Source: Streptomyces californicus (GTDB lineage: Bacteria > Actinomycetota > Actinomycetes > Streptomycetales > Streptomycetaceae). From it: DNA of 64,000 bases. Positions 1 through 8,549 of the stretch are shown piece by piece. The stretch is from assembly GCF_000717645.1 (NCBI RefSeq), contig NZ_JNZZ01000007.1:1-64000 (forward strand), read 5' to 3'. The notes beneath the pieces were generated by a model, which worked only from the letters and a program-made list of their open reading frames with translations, was not told the DNA's origin and ran no database searches. Position 1 is the stretch's first letter, and each line of letters opens with the position of its first letter. A program made the position numbers and the translations under genes.

Positions 1-350
1 CCCCGCCCCTTCCCGAAACCGGGGCTCCGCCCCGGACCCCGCTCCTCAAGCGCCGGAGGGGCTGGGGGGTGCGGGGTTTCGTTCCCGGGCCCGGCTCCTC
101 AAGCGCCGGAGGGGCTGAGGGGTTCGGGGTTCTGGCGCCGTGCCCGGTCCTCAAGCGCCGGAGGGGCTGGGCGGTGCGGGTTTGGGCCCCCGGTCCGGCT
201 CCTCAAGCGTCGGAGGGGCTGGGGGGTGCGGGGTTCGGCCCCAGGTCCGGCTCCTCAGGCACCAGAGGGGCTGGGGGATCGAGGGTTCGGCCCCGGGGCC
301 GGCTCCTCAGGCGCCGGAGCTGCTGAGAAGGCCTCCTCAAGCGCCGGCGG
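1..350. repeat. Array of ~52-bp intergenic repeats
   Basis: About six imperfect copies of a unit of 51 to 54 bp, each carrying a core CTCAAGCGCCGGAGGGGCTG or a close variant, begin near 42, 95, 149, 199, 251 and 303, with a shorter half-unit near 332. Between cores lie G-rich spacers ending in short CGG/GGC blocks. The open frames that cross it are repeats of Gly/Pro/Ala and are not credible genes. This core is familiar from spaces between Streptomyces genes, often at 3' ends. The array continues off the left edge, so its total copy number cannot be seen. Confidence 0.7.
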
Positions 351-788
351 CTACGTCCTGCGGGTTCTGGCCGCCGCTCCCGCGCAGACCATGCCCAGCA
401 GTACCGTCAGTCCTCCGACGATGATGTTGTTGATCACGACTCCGGTGTCCGGGCTGCTGCCCACCACCCAGGTCGACACGATGATCCACGCACCCATCGC
501 GCAGATCGCCCAGCTCAGGCCGTACATGCGCTCCGGCATCACGGTGAAGCCGAGGGCCAGTACCGCTACCGCGATGCCCATCACGAGATTGTGCGTGACC
601 AGCGCCGGCTGGCTCGCCGTGAAGTGGAGCACCCACGGGGAGACGGCACAGTAGAGGCCGACCAGAAACACCGGCGCGTCCACCAGTGCCACATCGCGGC
701 CGCCCATCACCCGGTCGTACCGCGCACGCATCTCGGAGGCGTCGGGGTGGCCCGACAGATCACTCCTCGCGTGTGAGACGTTGCTCAT
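351..788 (-). CDS. SPW repeat family membrane protein
   Basis: A 145-residue integral membrane protein. After a hydrophilic N-terminus of about 36 residues there are four predicted membrane segments (about 38-55, 64-84, 88-110, 117-140). The first contains the SPW triplet (residues 50-52, in AVSPWVLHF) that names the family, and the second pair starts with the related GLSW. The function of SPW proteins is not known. It is transcribed towards the repeat array, with an ATG start at 788. It appears to stand alone. Assignment to the family is good; no role can be inferred from neighbours. Confidence 0.85.
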   Translation of the reverse strand: MSNVSHARSDLSGHPDASEMRARYDRVMGGRDVALVDAPVFLVGLYCAVSPWVLHFTASQPALVTHNLVMGIAVAVLALGFTVMPERMYGLSWAICAMGAWIIVSTWVVGSSPDTGVVINNIIVGGLTVLLGMVCAGAAARTRRT

Positions 789-949
789 GAGATCTCGTCT
801 CCTTCGGTCCTGCGAGCCCTACCGTCGTGCGGTTGGTGGCGGCAGGTGCCCGTACTCCCATAGTGCGCTTATCCAGTGCTTATGTGAACATTTCGGGCAG
901 GGTTCTTCGGGGGATCGGTCAAGCCCCTCAGGGGGATCGACCAGACCCC

Positions 950-1909
950 TCATACCGGCCGAGGGCCCTCGGCATCCAGACGTTCCGCCAGGGCGGTCAG
1001 GTCCGCCGTGTCCAGGCGGCGGCCCGCCCAGCCGGGGAGCGGTACGTGCAGGGGCTCGGTCCACCGGGCCGGCACCGCGCCGATCCCGTACACCGCTCCG
1101 GCCAGGCCGCCCGTCACCGCCGCCACCGTGTCCGTGTCCCCGCCCACGTCGACGGCCGCCGCCAGCGCCCGCTCGAAGCCGTCGGTCGTCCGCAGCGCCC
1201 ACAGGGCCGTGCCCAGACAGGGCCAGACCGCACCGTTGAACTCGGTCGCGAGGTCCGGGCGCCAGTCGGGGGCCAGCACCGTCGCCCAGCGGTCCCGGTG
1301 GTCGGCGTGCACCTCGGCCAGCGCCTTCGGCACGGCGGCGAGCGGGTCGCCGCCCGCCAGCGCGACCCGGACCAGCTCGTGGAGCACCGCCGTGCCCTCC
1401 CAGGCGGCCCGGTCGCCATGGGTCAGAGCGGCGATCCGGCGGGCCGCCGCCATCGTCGGCGTGCGTCCGGAGCGCGCGAAGTACACCGCCGACGTGGCGG
1501 CCCGCATCAGTGAACCATTGCCCGCGGCCCGCCCGTTGACCTGGAAGTGCAGGGCCGCGGCGCGGTCCCACGGCTCGCCGCCGGTCAGCACGTCCTCGGT
1601 CTGCAGGCCGATGTCCTTGGGCTCGCCCGCCGCCCACCGCCGGAAGCGGTCGAACAGATCCGGCAGGTCCAGGCCGGCGCGCTCCAGCAGCGACTCCCCG
1701 ACCAGCACGGCCATCTGCGTGTCGTCCGTCGCCTCGCCCGGGTCCCAGCCGCCGCCCCCGCACATGGTGCCGACGCCGTCCGGGAAACGGGCCGTGAACA
1801 CCCCGGCGAGGCCGAACTCGAAGGGTGCGCCGAGCGCGTCCCCGACCGCGGAGCCCACCACGGCTCCGGCCACGCGCTCGTCGCGGTCCGCGGATGTTCG
1901 CTGCGTCAT
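950..1909 (-). CDS. ADP-ribosylglycohydrolase family protein
   Basis: A 319-residue protein of the DraG/ARH fold, which removes ADP-ribose from proteins or small molecules using two Mg ions. The metal ligands are visible: TDDTQM at about 61-66 and GGDTDT at about 256-261, with the usual opening GAVVGSAVGDALGAPFEF at 15-32. The length is normal for the family. The ATG at 1909 is chosen because the family homology begins there; an in-frame start 30 bases further up adds only ten unlike residues. It lies just beyond the fasciclin gene terminator, so it is probably transcribed separately. The substrate cannot be told from sequence. Confidence 0.88.
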   Translation of the reverse strand: MTQRTSADRDERVAGAVVGSAVGDALGAPFEFGLAGVFTARFPDGVGTMCGGGGWDPGEATDDTQMAVLVGESLLERAGLDLPDLFDRFRRWAAGEPKDIGLQTEDVLTGGEPWDRAAALHFQVNGRAAGNGSLMRAATSAVYFARSGRTPTMAAARRIAALTHGDRAAWEGTAVLHELVRVALAGGDPLAAVPKALAEVHADHRDRWATVLAPDWRPDLATEFNGAVWPCLGTALWALRTTDGFERALAAAVDVGGDTDTVAAVTGGLAGAVYGIGAVPARWTEPLHVPLPGWAGRRLDTADLTALAERLDAEGPRPV

Positions 1910-1938
1910 GCCGTCAGCGTATGAGCCGCCGTCGCGCA

Positions 1939-1983
1939 CGACGAGGGGCGGGGTCGCGGCGTGCGCGGCCCCGCCCCTCGTCG
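1939..1983. terminator. Terminator after the fasciclin gene
   Basis: A perfect 15-bp hairpin: left arm 1939-1953 (CGACGAGGGGCGGGG), loop 1954-1968, right arm 1969-1983. It sits 19 bases beyond the stop of the leftward fasciclin gene and before the start of the ADP-ribosylglycohydrolase gene. It has no U-run, as is usual in Streptomyces. Confidence 0.75.
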
Positions 1984-2001
1984 ATGGGGGTCCGGTGCGG
2001 A

Positions 2002-2649
2002 CTACTTCGGGGGCATCAGGACCGTGTCGACGATGTACACCGTCGCGTTGGCGGTCGGGACGTTGCCGCAGACGACCTTCGAGGAGTCGTTCACGGTGTA
2101 CTCCATGCCGGAGCCGGCCGTCGTCACCTTGCTCTTCTCCAGGGTGTCGAACGACCCCTTCTCCAGCTGCTTCGGCGTCAGCTTCTCACCGACCACGTGG
2201 TAGGTGAGCACCTTGGTGAGTTCGGCCTTGTTCGCCAGCAGCGCGTCCAGGTCGGCCTTCGGGATCTTCGAGAACGCGTCGTTGGTCGGGGCGAACACCG
2301 TGATGTTCTGCGCGTTGTTGAGCGTGTCCACCAGGCCGGCCTGCTTCACGGCGGCCACCAGCGTGGACAGCTCCTTGTTGTTGGACGCGGCCGTGGCGAC
2401 CGGGTCCTGCGCCATGCCGTCGAACGAGCCCGCGCCCTCCTTCGGCACCGACGAACAGGCCGGACCGAACGGCTTGTCCATGGTCATCGAGTCGTCGGCC
2501 GAGGGGCTGGCCGGCGCCGACGCGCTGGCCGTCGAGCCCGAGGCGGAGTCCTTGGAGGAGTCGTCCGACGAGCAGGCGCTCAGCGTCAGCGGCAGCACGG
2601 CGGCCACGGAGACGGCGAGAGCAGCGCGGCGGAAGAGGTGCGAGTTCAT
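2002..2649 (-). CDS. Fasciclin (FAS1) domain lipoprotein
   Basis: A 215-residue secreted lipoprotein. The signal peptide ends in a lipobox LTLSAC with the lipid-modified Cys at 26, then a Ser/Ala-rich linker and one FAS1 domain from about 70 to 215. It shows the H1 motif TVFAPTNDAF (117-126), the central YH (150-151) and the closing VYIVDTVLMPP. It resembles the mycobacterial MPT83/MPT70 antigens, which are targets of SigK in M. tuberculosis. The start is set by GGAGAAACACC before the ATG. The only promoter-like site upstream is a SigK-type element about 330 bases away, with a strong hairpin in between. The likely role is cell-surface adhesion or protein interaction. Confidence 0.9.
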   Translation of the reverse strand: MNSHLFRRAALAVSVAAVLPLTLSACSSDDSSKDSASGSTASASAPASPSADDSMTMDKPFGPACSSVPKEGAGSFDGMAQDPVATAASNNKELSTLVAAVKQAGLVDTLNNAQNITVFAPTNDAFSKIPKADLDALLANKAELTKVLTYHVVGEKLTPKQLEKGSFDTLEKSKVTTAGSGMEYTVNDSSKVVCGNVPTANATVYIVDTVLMPPK

Positions 2650-2800
2650 GGTGTTTCTCCTGAGTCGATGGTGTCGGAAGTGCGGAGAGTGTCGGGTGAT
2701 GAGAGTCGAGTGATGCGTGGGGACAAAGAGACAAAGAGATAAGCGGTGTTCGCCCCCGGCGCGATGGAGGAGTGCCGCCCACTCAGCGCGCGAGGTGGCG

Positions 2801-2836
2801 TGCGGTCCGTCTCCCAGCCGCGGGAGACGGACCGCA
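2801..2836 (-). promoter_or_regulatory. Hairpin inside the fasciclin leader
   Basis: A perfect 15-bp inverted repeat (TGCGGTCCGTCTCCC at 2801-2815 and its complement at 2822-2836, 6-base loop) lies in the long untranslated stretch between the SigK-like promoter and the fasciclin start. It has the form of a Streptomyces terminator but precedes the gene, so it could attenuate it or define a stable 5' end. It could also end an unseen short transcript. Confidence 0.5.
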
Positions 2837-2978
2837 AGACCGGGACGGCGCGGCGGCGTCCCCGCGACCGGCAGTGCTGCCGCCCGTCGCGGTGAGCTCG
2901 GCACCCACCGAGCGGGACCGCAGGGAGAGGCGTGTGCCGTTCGTCCGCGCGTCGTTCCGGTCTGTTCTCACGCAAGGG

Positions 2979-3006
2979 GTTCGGCGCCCGGCCCCCGGCG
3001 GATTGG
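2979..3006 (-). promoter_or_regulatory. SigK-type promoter towards fasciclin
   Basis: On the minus strand: CCAATCC (3006-3000), 15 bases, CCGAAC (2984-2979). The same pattern with the same spacing occurs before the sigma gene and the lipid operon. It matches the M. tuberculosis SigK promoter as I recall it (-35 CCATCC, -10 CCGAAT). The start of transcription would be near 2971. Confidence 0.7.
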
Positions 3007-3050
3007 TCGGATCTCCGCATTCACCCGTTCGGGGGTAAGCCGATCATCGA

Positions 3051-3078
3051 CCAATCCTTCGGGACGGCAGCCACGAAC
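3051..3078 (+). promoter_or_regulatory. SigK-type promoter of the lipid operon
   Basis: CCAATCC at 3051-3057, 15 bases, ACGAAC at 3073-3078, about 65 bases before the amine oxidase ATG at 3143. It is the divergent partner of the element at 2979-3006; both extend to CGACCAATCC or GACCAATCC. Confidence 0.7.
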
Positions 3079-3142
3079 CACTGGTGAAGGGGTGCTTCAC
3101 CAGCGCTCCGGCAGGTGCGGGACGACCGGAGGGAGCCGGGAA

Positions 3143-4414
3143 ATGGCAGGGCGACGGCGGACGGCCGTGGTGGGGGCGGGCGTGGCGGGACTGACCGCCG
3201 CGCATGTGCTCCGGGACGCGCACGAGGTGACCCTGTACGAGGCGGACGACCGCGTCGGCGGCCACGCCCACACGCACGAACTCGACGCCTCCGACGGCCG
3301 GGTGCACAGCGTCGACTCCGGATTCATCGTGCACAACCGGCGGACCTACCCGAACCTGCTGCGGCTCTTCGACGAACTCGGCGTCGCCACCCAGGAGTCC
3401 GAGATGTCCATGTCCGTACGGTGCGAGGGATGCGGCCTCGAATACGCCGGCGCGCGCGGCCCGTCCGGGCTCTTCGCACAGCCGCGTTCCGCCCTGCGCG
3501 GCCCCTACCTGCGGATGCTCGCCGACGTACCGCGCTTCCACCGCGCGGCCCGCGCGCTGCTGGCGCTGCCGGAGGGCGGCGCGAGCGAGATGACACTGGG
3601 GGAGTTCGCCCGGCGCGGCCGCTTCTCGCCGTACTTCCGCGCCCACTTCCTGACGCCCGTCGTCTCCGCCGTCTGGTCCTGCGACCCGGTCACCGCGCTG
3701 AGCTACCCGGCCCGCTACCTCTTCCGGTTCCTCGACCACCACGGGATGCTCTCCATCGGCGGCTCCCCGGTCTGGCGCACCGTCACCGGCGGCTCCCGCA
3801 GCTACGTCGACCTGATCGTCAAGCAACTCTCCGCCGTGCACACCGCGACCCCGGTGCGCGCCGTCGCCCGGCACCCGGACGGCGTCACGATCACCACGCG
3901 GGACGGCACGACGGCCTCGTACGACTCCGTCGTCATCGCCACCCACCCCGACCAGGCGCTGCGCCTGCTCGCCGACCCGACCGACGCCGAGCGCACCGTG
4001 CTCGGCGCGTTCCGGTACTCGCGCAACCCGACCCTGCTGCACACGGACACCACCCTGCTGCCGCGCGCCCGGGGCGCCAGGGCCTCGTGGAACTACCTGA
4101 TGCCGTCCTGCGCCGCCGACGCCGACCACGTCACCGTCAGCTACGACATGAACCGGCTCCAGCGGCTTGACGCGCCCGACTCCTTCGTCGTCACCCTGAA
4201 CGGCTCCGACCGGGTCGACCCCGCCTCGGTACGGGCCCGGATGGTCTACGAACACCCCGTCTACACGCCCGAATCCGTCGCGGCCCAGGCCCGGCTGCCC
4301 GCCCTCACCGGCCCCGTCACCGCCTACGCGGGGGCGTACCACGGCTGGGGGTTCCACGAGGACGGCTGCCGTTCGGGGGTCGAGGCCGCCGCCGCCCTGG
4401 GGGTGGCCTGGTGA
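3143..4414 (+). CDS. NAD(P)/FAD-dependent amine-oxidase-like oxidoreductase
   Basis: A 423-residue flavoprotein. The dinucleotide-binding GAGVAG (11-16) is followed by the acidic LYEA that ends the second beta strand and the GGHAHTH stretch typical of this group. It is the counterpart of M. tuberculosis Rv0449c, first gene of the lipid part of the SigK locus there. It probably oxidises or reduces a lipid or a modified acyl chain together with the methyltransferases downstream; the exact reaction is not known to me. The ATG at 3143 is preceded by GGAGGGAG. Its stop overlaps the next start as GTGA at 4411-4414, so translation of the two is coupled. Confidence 0.88.
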   Translation: MAGRRRTAVVGAGVAGLTAAHVLRDAHEVTLYEADDRVGGHAHTHELDASDGRVHSVDSGFIVHNRRTYPNLLRLFDELGVATQESEMSMSVRCEGCGLEYAGARGPSGLFAQPRSALRGPYLRMLADVPRFHRAARALLALPEGGASEMTLGEFARRGRFSPYFRAHFLTPVVSAVWSCDPVTALSYPARYLFRFLDHHGMLSIGGSPVWRTVTGGSRSYVDLIVKQLSAVHTATPVRAVARHPDGVTITTRDGTTASYDSVVIATHPDQALRLLADPTDAERTVLGAFRYSRNPTLLHTDTTLLPRARGARASWNYLMPSCAADADHVTVSYDMNRLQRLDAPDSFVVTLNGSDRVDPASVRARMVYEHPVYTPESVAAQARLPALTGPVTAYAGAYHGWGFHEDGCRSGVEAAAALGVAW

Positions 4415-5133
4415 ACGCCCTCTACCCGTGCACCATCACCCACGTACGGAACCGGCCCACGCGGTACGCCTTCCGGCACCGCACCTACCTGTGGCTGATC
4501 GACCCCGACCGGCCGCCCCGGCTGCCCCGCGTCCTGCGCCCGCTGGCCCGGTTCGATCCCCGCGACCATTTCGGCGGCACCGCCCCCACCGTCCGCGAGG
4601 GTCTGGAGCGCTTCCTGCGGGCCCGGGGCGTCGAACTCGGCGACGGCGCCGTCACCATGCTCACCCAGGCCCGGGTGTTCGGACACGTCTTCAACCCGAT
4701 CACCGTCTACTGGTGCCACCGCCCCGACGGCGGCCCCCTCTGCGCCGTCGCCGAAGTCCACAACACCTACGGCGGACGCCACGGCTATCTGCTGCGCCCG
4801 GACGAGAACGACCGGGCCACCGCCGCCAAGGAGTTCTACGTCTCACCGTTCTTCCCCGTGGACGGGGGCTACCGGATGCGGCTGCCCGAGCCCGGGGCCG
4901 CGCTCGACCTGACCGTCCACCTGGAGCGCGACGGAGGCCGCCCGTTCACCGCGACCGTACGCGGCGAGCGGCGCCGCGCCACGCCCGGCGCCCTGGTGCG
5001 GCTCGCCCTGCGCCACCCGCTGTCCCCCCTCGTCGTCTCCGCCGCGATCCGCCTGCACGGCATCCGGCTCTACCTGCGCGGGCTCCCCGTACGGCCCCGC
5101 CCCCCTCACCGCACCCAGGAAGGCATGCAGTGA
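4411..5133 (+). CDS. DUF1365 family protein
   Basis: A 240-residue protein with the DUF1365 pattern: an N-terminal NALYPCTITHVRNRPTRYAF, the conserved FGHVFNPITVYWCH and VAEVHNTYGGRHGY blocks, and KEFYVSPFFPVDGGYR. It corresponds to Rv0448c of the M. tuberculosis SigK locus. The family is almost always found between this type of oxidoreductase and a cyclopropane-fatty-acid-synthase-like enzyme, including in the proteobacterial ChrR/RpoE singlet-oxygen regulon, so it very likely acts on the same lipids. Its activity is unknown. It starts at GTG 4411 inside the previous stop and ends in a GTGA overlap with the next gene. Confidence 0.88.
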   Translation: MNALYPCTITHVRNRPTRYAFRHRTYLWLIDPDRPPRLPRVLRPLARFDPRDHFGGTAPTVREGLERFLRARGVELGDGAVTMLTQARVFGHVFNPITVYWCHRPDGGPLCAVAEVHNTYGGRHGYLLRPDENDRATAAKEFYVSPFFPVDGGYRMRLPEPGAALDLTVHLERDGGRPFTATVRGERRRATPGALVRLALRHPLSPLVVSAAIRLHGIRLYLRGLPVRPRPPHRTQEGMQ

Positions 5134-6395
5134 CCGCTCCCACCTCGGCGCTGTCGGCAGACCACACCTCCGGGCCCGACCCGGAACGCTGGCCCGACGT
5201 CGCCACCCCGCCCCGGGCCTCCCGCGCCCGGACCGCCGTCGCCGAACGCGTCGTCCGCCGCGCCCTCGGCCGGCTCCCCCTGCGCGCCCGCCTCGCGGGC
5301 GCCGAGGACATCGGCCTCGGCGGGCCGCTCATGGACGTCCGCGACCCCGACGCCTTCTTCCGGCGGATCGGCGCGAGCGGGCTCATCGGCTTCGGCGAGT
5401 CCTACATGGCCGGGGAGTGGGACGCACCCGACCTCGTCGGCGTGCTGACCGTGCTCGCCGACAACGCCGCCGACCTCGTGCCCCGCTCCCTGCAGCGGCT
5501 GCGCGGTCTCTGGGCGCTGCGCAGGCCCGCGGCGCAGCTCAACACCCCCGAGGGCTCCCGGGACAACATCAGCCACCACTACGACCTGTCCAACGAGCTG
5601 TTCGCCCTCTTCCTCGACGAGACGCTCTCCTACTCCTCCGCCGTCTTCCGCGGCTTCCCCGCCGAGTACGACCTGCTGCCCGCCGCCCAGCACCGCAAGA
5701 TCGACCGGCTGCTGGACACCGCCGGGGTCACCGAGGGCACCCGGCTCCTGGAGATTGGCACCGGATGGGGCGAGCTGGCCGTCCGCGCCGCCGCCCGCGG
5801 CGCCCGGGTGCTCACCGTCACCCTCTCCGCCGAACAGCGCGACCTCGCCCGCGCCCGCATCCGCGCGGCCGGGTTCGAGGACCGCGTGGAGGTACGGCTG
5901 AGCGACTACCGCCAGGTCGACGGAGCCTTCGACGCCATCGTCAGCGTCGAGATGATCGAGGCGGTCGGCGCCGAGTTCTGGCCCGTCTACTTCCGGACCC
6001 TGGACCGTCTGCTCGCCCCCGGCGGCCGGGTCGCCCTCCAGGCCATCACCATGCCCGACGACCGGCTGCGCGCCAGCCGCTCCACGTACACCTGGATACA
6101 GAAGTACATCTTCCCCGGCGGTCTGCTGCCCTCCACCGAGGCCATCGAGCGGATCACCACCGGCCACACCGGCCTGCGCACCGCGCAGCGCGTCGGCTTC
6201 GGCGCGCACTACGCCGAGACGCTCCGGCTGTGGCGCGAGCGGTTCACCGAGCGGGCCGCGGAGGTCGACGCCCTCGGCTTCGACGCCGTCTTCCGCCGGA
6301 TGTGGACCTTCTACCTGGCCTACTCCGAAGCGGGCTTCCGCTCCGGCTATCTCGATGTGCAGCAACTGCTGCTGACCCGCGAGGAGACCGCGTGA
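5130..6395 (+). CDS. Cyclopropane-fatty-acid-synthase-like methyltransferase 1
   Basis: A 421-residue SAM-dependent enzyme. After a variable N-terminal part it has ISHHYDLSN (147-155), the SAM-binding LLEIGTGWGE (206-215), VSVEMIEAVG with the acidic residue expected near the active site, and the YIFPGGLLPS signature of CFA synthases. These enzymes methylate the double bond of unsaturated acyl chains in membrane phospholipids, giving cyclopropane or methyl-branched chains. It is equivalent to UfaA1 (Rv0447c) of the mycobacterial SigK locus. The GTG start at 5130 follows AGGAAGG and overlaps the stop of the DUF1365 gene by 4 bases; its own stop overlaps the next start the same way. Confidence 0.88.
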   Translation: MTAPTSALSADHTSGPDPERWPDVATPPRASRARTAVAERVVRRALGRLPLRARLAGAEDIGLGGPLMDVRDPDAFFRRIGASGLIGFGESYMAGEWDAPDLVGVLTVLADNAADLVPRSLQRLRGLWALRRPAAQLNTPEGSRDNISHHYDLSNELFALFLDETLSYSSAVFRGFPAEYDLLPAAQHRKIDRLLDTAGVTEGTRLLEIGTGWGELAVRAAARGARVLTVTLSAEQRDLARARIRAAGFEDRVEVRLSDYRQVDGAFDAIVSVEMIEAVGAEFWPVYFRTLDRLLAPGGRVALQAITMPDDRLRASRSTYTWIQKYIFPGGLLPSTEAIERITTGHTGLRTAQRVGFGAHYAETLRLWRERFTERAAEVDALGFDAVFRRMWTFYLAYSEAGFRSGYLDVQQLLLTREETA

Positions 6396-7744
6396 GCACC
6401 ACCGACACCAGGCCCCCCGCCCGGCGCACCCCCACCGGGGCCGCCCAGCGCGTCGTACCGGTGATCGAACGGTTCCTCGGCGGCGCCCTGCCGGTCCGGC
6501 TGCGCATGTGGGACGGCAGCGAGGCCGGGCCCTTTGACGCCCCCACCGTCCACGTGCGCACCCGCAGAGCGCTGCGCCGCCTGCTCTGGCAGCCGGGCGA
6601 ACTCGGCCTCGCCGAGGCGTACATCACCGGCGACATCGACCTCGACGCCGACCTCGGCGACGGGCTGCGCGCCGTGCGCCGCGCCGTCCGCGAACGCGGC
6701 CTGACCGCGCCCGCCCCCACCGTCGCCGACCGGATCGGAGCGGCCGGCCTCGCGCTGCGCCTCGGCGCGGTCGGCCCCCGGCCCCCGGTCCCGGCCGCCC
6801 GCGCCGGACTGCGCGGCGCCCTGCACAGCAAGGCCCGCGACCGGGCGGCGATCAGCCACCACTACGACCTGTCCAACGCCTTCTACGCCCTGCTCCTCGA
6901 CGAGACGATGGCGTACTCCTGCGGCTACTGGACCGGCGACGGCGCCGACTACGGCTCCGCCGACGCCCAGCGCGACAAGCTGGAGCTGATCTGCCGCAAG
7001 CTCGGACTGGAGCCCGGCGCCCGGCTGCTGGACATCGGCTGCGGCTGGGGCTCGCTGACCCTGTACGCGGCCGAGCGCCACGGCGTCCACGTCACCGCCG
7101 TCACCCTCGCTGCCGAACAGGCCGCGTACGTACGGCGACAGGTCGCGGAACGCGGGCTGGACGACCTCGTCGAGGTGCTGAACATCGACTACCGGGACAT
7201 CCCGGGGCGCCCCGGGACGCGGGGGGCGTACGACGCCGTGTCCACCGTCGAGATGGGCGAGCACGTCGGGGACGCCGAGTACCCCGCGTTCACGGCGATC
7301 CTGCACGACGCGCTGCGGCCCCGGGGCCGGGCCCTGGTCCAGCAGATGTCCCGGGGCGCGAACGCCCCGGGCGGCGGCGCGTTCATCGAGTCCTACATCG
7401 CCCCCGACATGCACATGCGGCCGGTCGGCGAGACGGTCAGTCTGCTGGAGGGGGCCGGATTCGAGGTGCGGGACGTCGAGTCGCTGCGCGAGCACTACGT
7501 CCTGACCGTCGAGGCGTGGCGGCGCACCCTGGAGGAGCGCTGGGCGGAGTTCACGGCGCTGGTGGGGGAGGAGACCGCGCGGGTGTGGCGGCTCTACCTC
7601 GTCGGCGGCGCGCTCGCCTTCGAGGAGCGGCGGATGGGCGTCGACCAGATCCTCTCCGTCCGGCCGGACGCGGTCGGTTCCGCCGCGATGCCCCCCACCC
7701 GGCGCGACTGGTACGCCCCGGCCCGGCCGGGGGAGGAGCGGTGA
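6392..7744 (+). CDS. Cyclopropane-fatty-acid-synthase-like methyltransferase 2
   Basis: A 450-residue second member of the same family as its upstream neighbour, but clearly divergent and longer at the N-terminus. It shows ISHHYDLSNAFYALLLDET (154-172), the SAM site LLDIGCGWGS (212-221), STVEMGEHVG and a C-terminal VGGALAFEERRMGVDQ. The region at 50-90 (WQPGELGLAEAYITGDID) is the usual CFA synthase N-terminal domain. M. tuberculosis has only one such gene at this locus, so the doubling may allow two steps or two substrates. GTG start at 6392 in a GTGA overlap; stop overlaps DUF1295. Confidence 0.88.
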   Translation: MSTTDTRPPARRTPTGAAQRVVPVIERFLGGALPVRLRMWDGSEAGPFDAPTVHVRTRRALRRLLWQPGELGLAEAYITGDIDLDADLGDGLRAVRRAVRERGLTAPAPTVADRIGAAGLALRLGAVGPRPPVPAARAGLRGALHSKARDRAAISHHYDLSNAFYALLLDETMAYSCGYWTGDGADYGSADAQRDKLELICRKLGLEPGARLLDIGCGWGSLTLYAAERHGVHVTAVTLAAEQAAYVRRQVAERGLDDLVEVLNIDYRDIPGRPGTRGAYDAVSTVEMGEHVGDAEYPAFTAILHDALRPRGRALVQQMSRGANAPGGGAFIESYIAPDMHMRPVGETVSLLEGAGFEVRDVESLREHYVLTVEAWRRTLEERWAEFTALVGEETARVWRLYLVGGALAFEERRMGVDQILSVRPDAVGSAAMPPTRRDWYAPARPGEER

Positions 7745-8544
7745 GCGGCTTCGCCTGGGCCGCGTTCGCGAGCGGGCTCGCGGGCGCGGCCGGCGCCGCC
7801 CTCGCCGTCATGCTCGTCACCTTCGCGATCGCCCTGAAGAAGGGCGTGCACCGCATCGTCGACGTCGCCTGGGGCGTCGGTTTCGCCGCCGTCGCCCTGG
7901 TGTCGTACGGCCTCTCGGCGGGCACCGGCGACGACGCCCGCCGGCTGCTGGTCACCGCGCTGACCGTGATCTGGGGGCTGCGGCTCGCCGTGCACATCGG
8001 CCGGCGCGGCAAGGGGCACGGCGAGGACCCGCGCTACGCGAAGATGCTGGCCAAGGCCCCCGGCGACCCCAAGTGGTACGCCCTGCGCAAGGTGTACCTG
8101 CTCCAGGGCGCGCTGGTCTGGCTCGTCTCGCTCCCGGTGCAGGCCGCGCAGTACCTGACCGCGCCCCTGGCCTGGTGGGCCTGGGCGGGGGCGCTGCTGT
8201 GGGCGGTCGGGCTCGCCTTCGAGGCGGTCGGGGACGCCCAGCTCGCCCGGTTCAAGGCCGACCCCGCCAACCGGGGGAAGATCATGGACCGGGGGCTGTG
8301 GTCCTGGACCCGCCATCCCAACTACTTCGGCGACTTCTGCGTCTGGTGGGGCCTGTTCCTCTTCGTCTGCCAGGCTCCGGCCGCCGCCGGCGCCACCGTC
8401 GTCGCGCCGCTGGTGATGAGCTTCCTGCTGACGAAGGGCAGCGGCGCGGCCCTGCTGGAGCGGCACATGGCCGACCGCCCGGGCTTCGCCGAGTACCGGG
8501 CCCGCACCAGCGGCTTCTTCCCGAGGCCGCCCCGCCGGGCGTGA
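7741..8544 (+). CDS. DUF1295 membrane protein (steroid-reductase-like fold)
   Basis: A 267-residue polytopic membrane protein with about six to seven membrane segments and the family signature SRxxxHPNYFGE-like SWTRHPNYFGD (188-198) near the C-terminus. This motif is shared with 5-alpha-steroid reductases and isoprenyl-Cys methyltransferases and binds the cofactor. It is the equivalent of Rv0446c in the M. tuberculosis SigK locus. It may reduce a lipid intermediate using NADPH, which would fit methyl-branched lipid formation, but this is inference. It is the last gene of the five-gene operon, with a GTG start overlapping the previous stop, and is followed by a strong terminator. Confidence 0.87.
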   Translation: MSGFAWAAFASGLAGAAGAALAVMLVTFAIALKKGVHRIVDVAWGVGFAAVALVSYGLSAGTGDDARRLLVTALTVIWGLRLAVHIGRRGKGHGEDPRYAKMLAKAPGDPKWYALRKVYLLQGALVWLVSLPVQAAQYLTAPLAWWAWAGALLWAVGLAFEAVGDAQLARFKADPANRGKIMDRGLWSWTRHPNYFGDFCVWWGLFLFVCQAPAAAGATVVAPLVMSFLLTKGSGAALLERHMADRPGFAEYRARTSGFFPRPPRRA

Positions 8545-8549
8545 GCACG

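Larger units (their letters stand above)
2650..3142. other. Divergent control region of the SigK regulon
   Basis: This 493-base gap separates the leftward fasciclin gene from the rightward lipid operon. It holds two oppositely directed SigK-like promoters (2979-3006 and 3051-3078), and on the fasciclin side a leader of about 320 bases with a 15-bp hairpin (2801-2836) and a pyrimidine stretch with the repeated octamer TCTCTTTG on the minus strand. Reading frames inside it lack ribosome binding sites and family resemblance, so I see no gene. Confidence 0.6.

Noticed and set aside
2783..2971. Small frame in the fasciclin leader
   Set aside because: Arg/Ser/Gly-rich, no ribosome binding site, and runs through the 15-bp hairpin.
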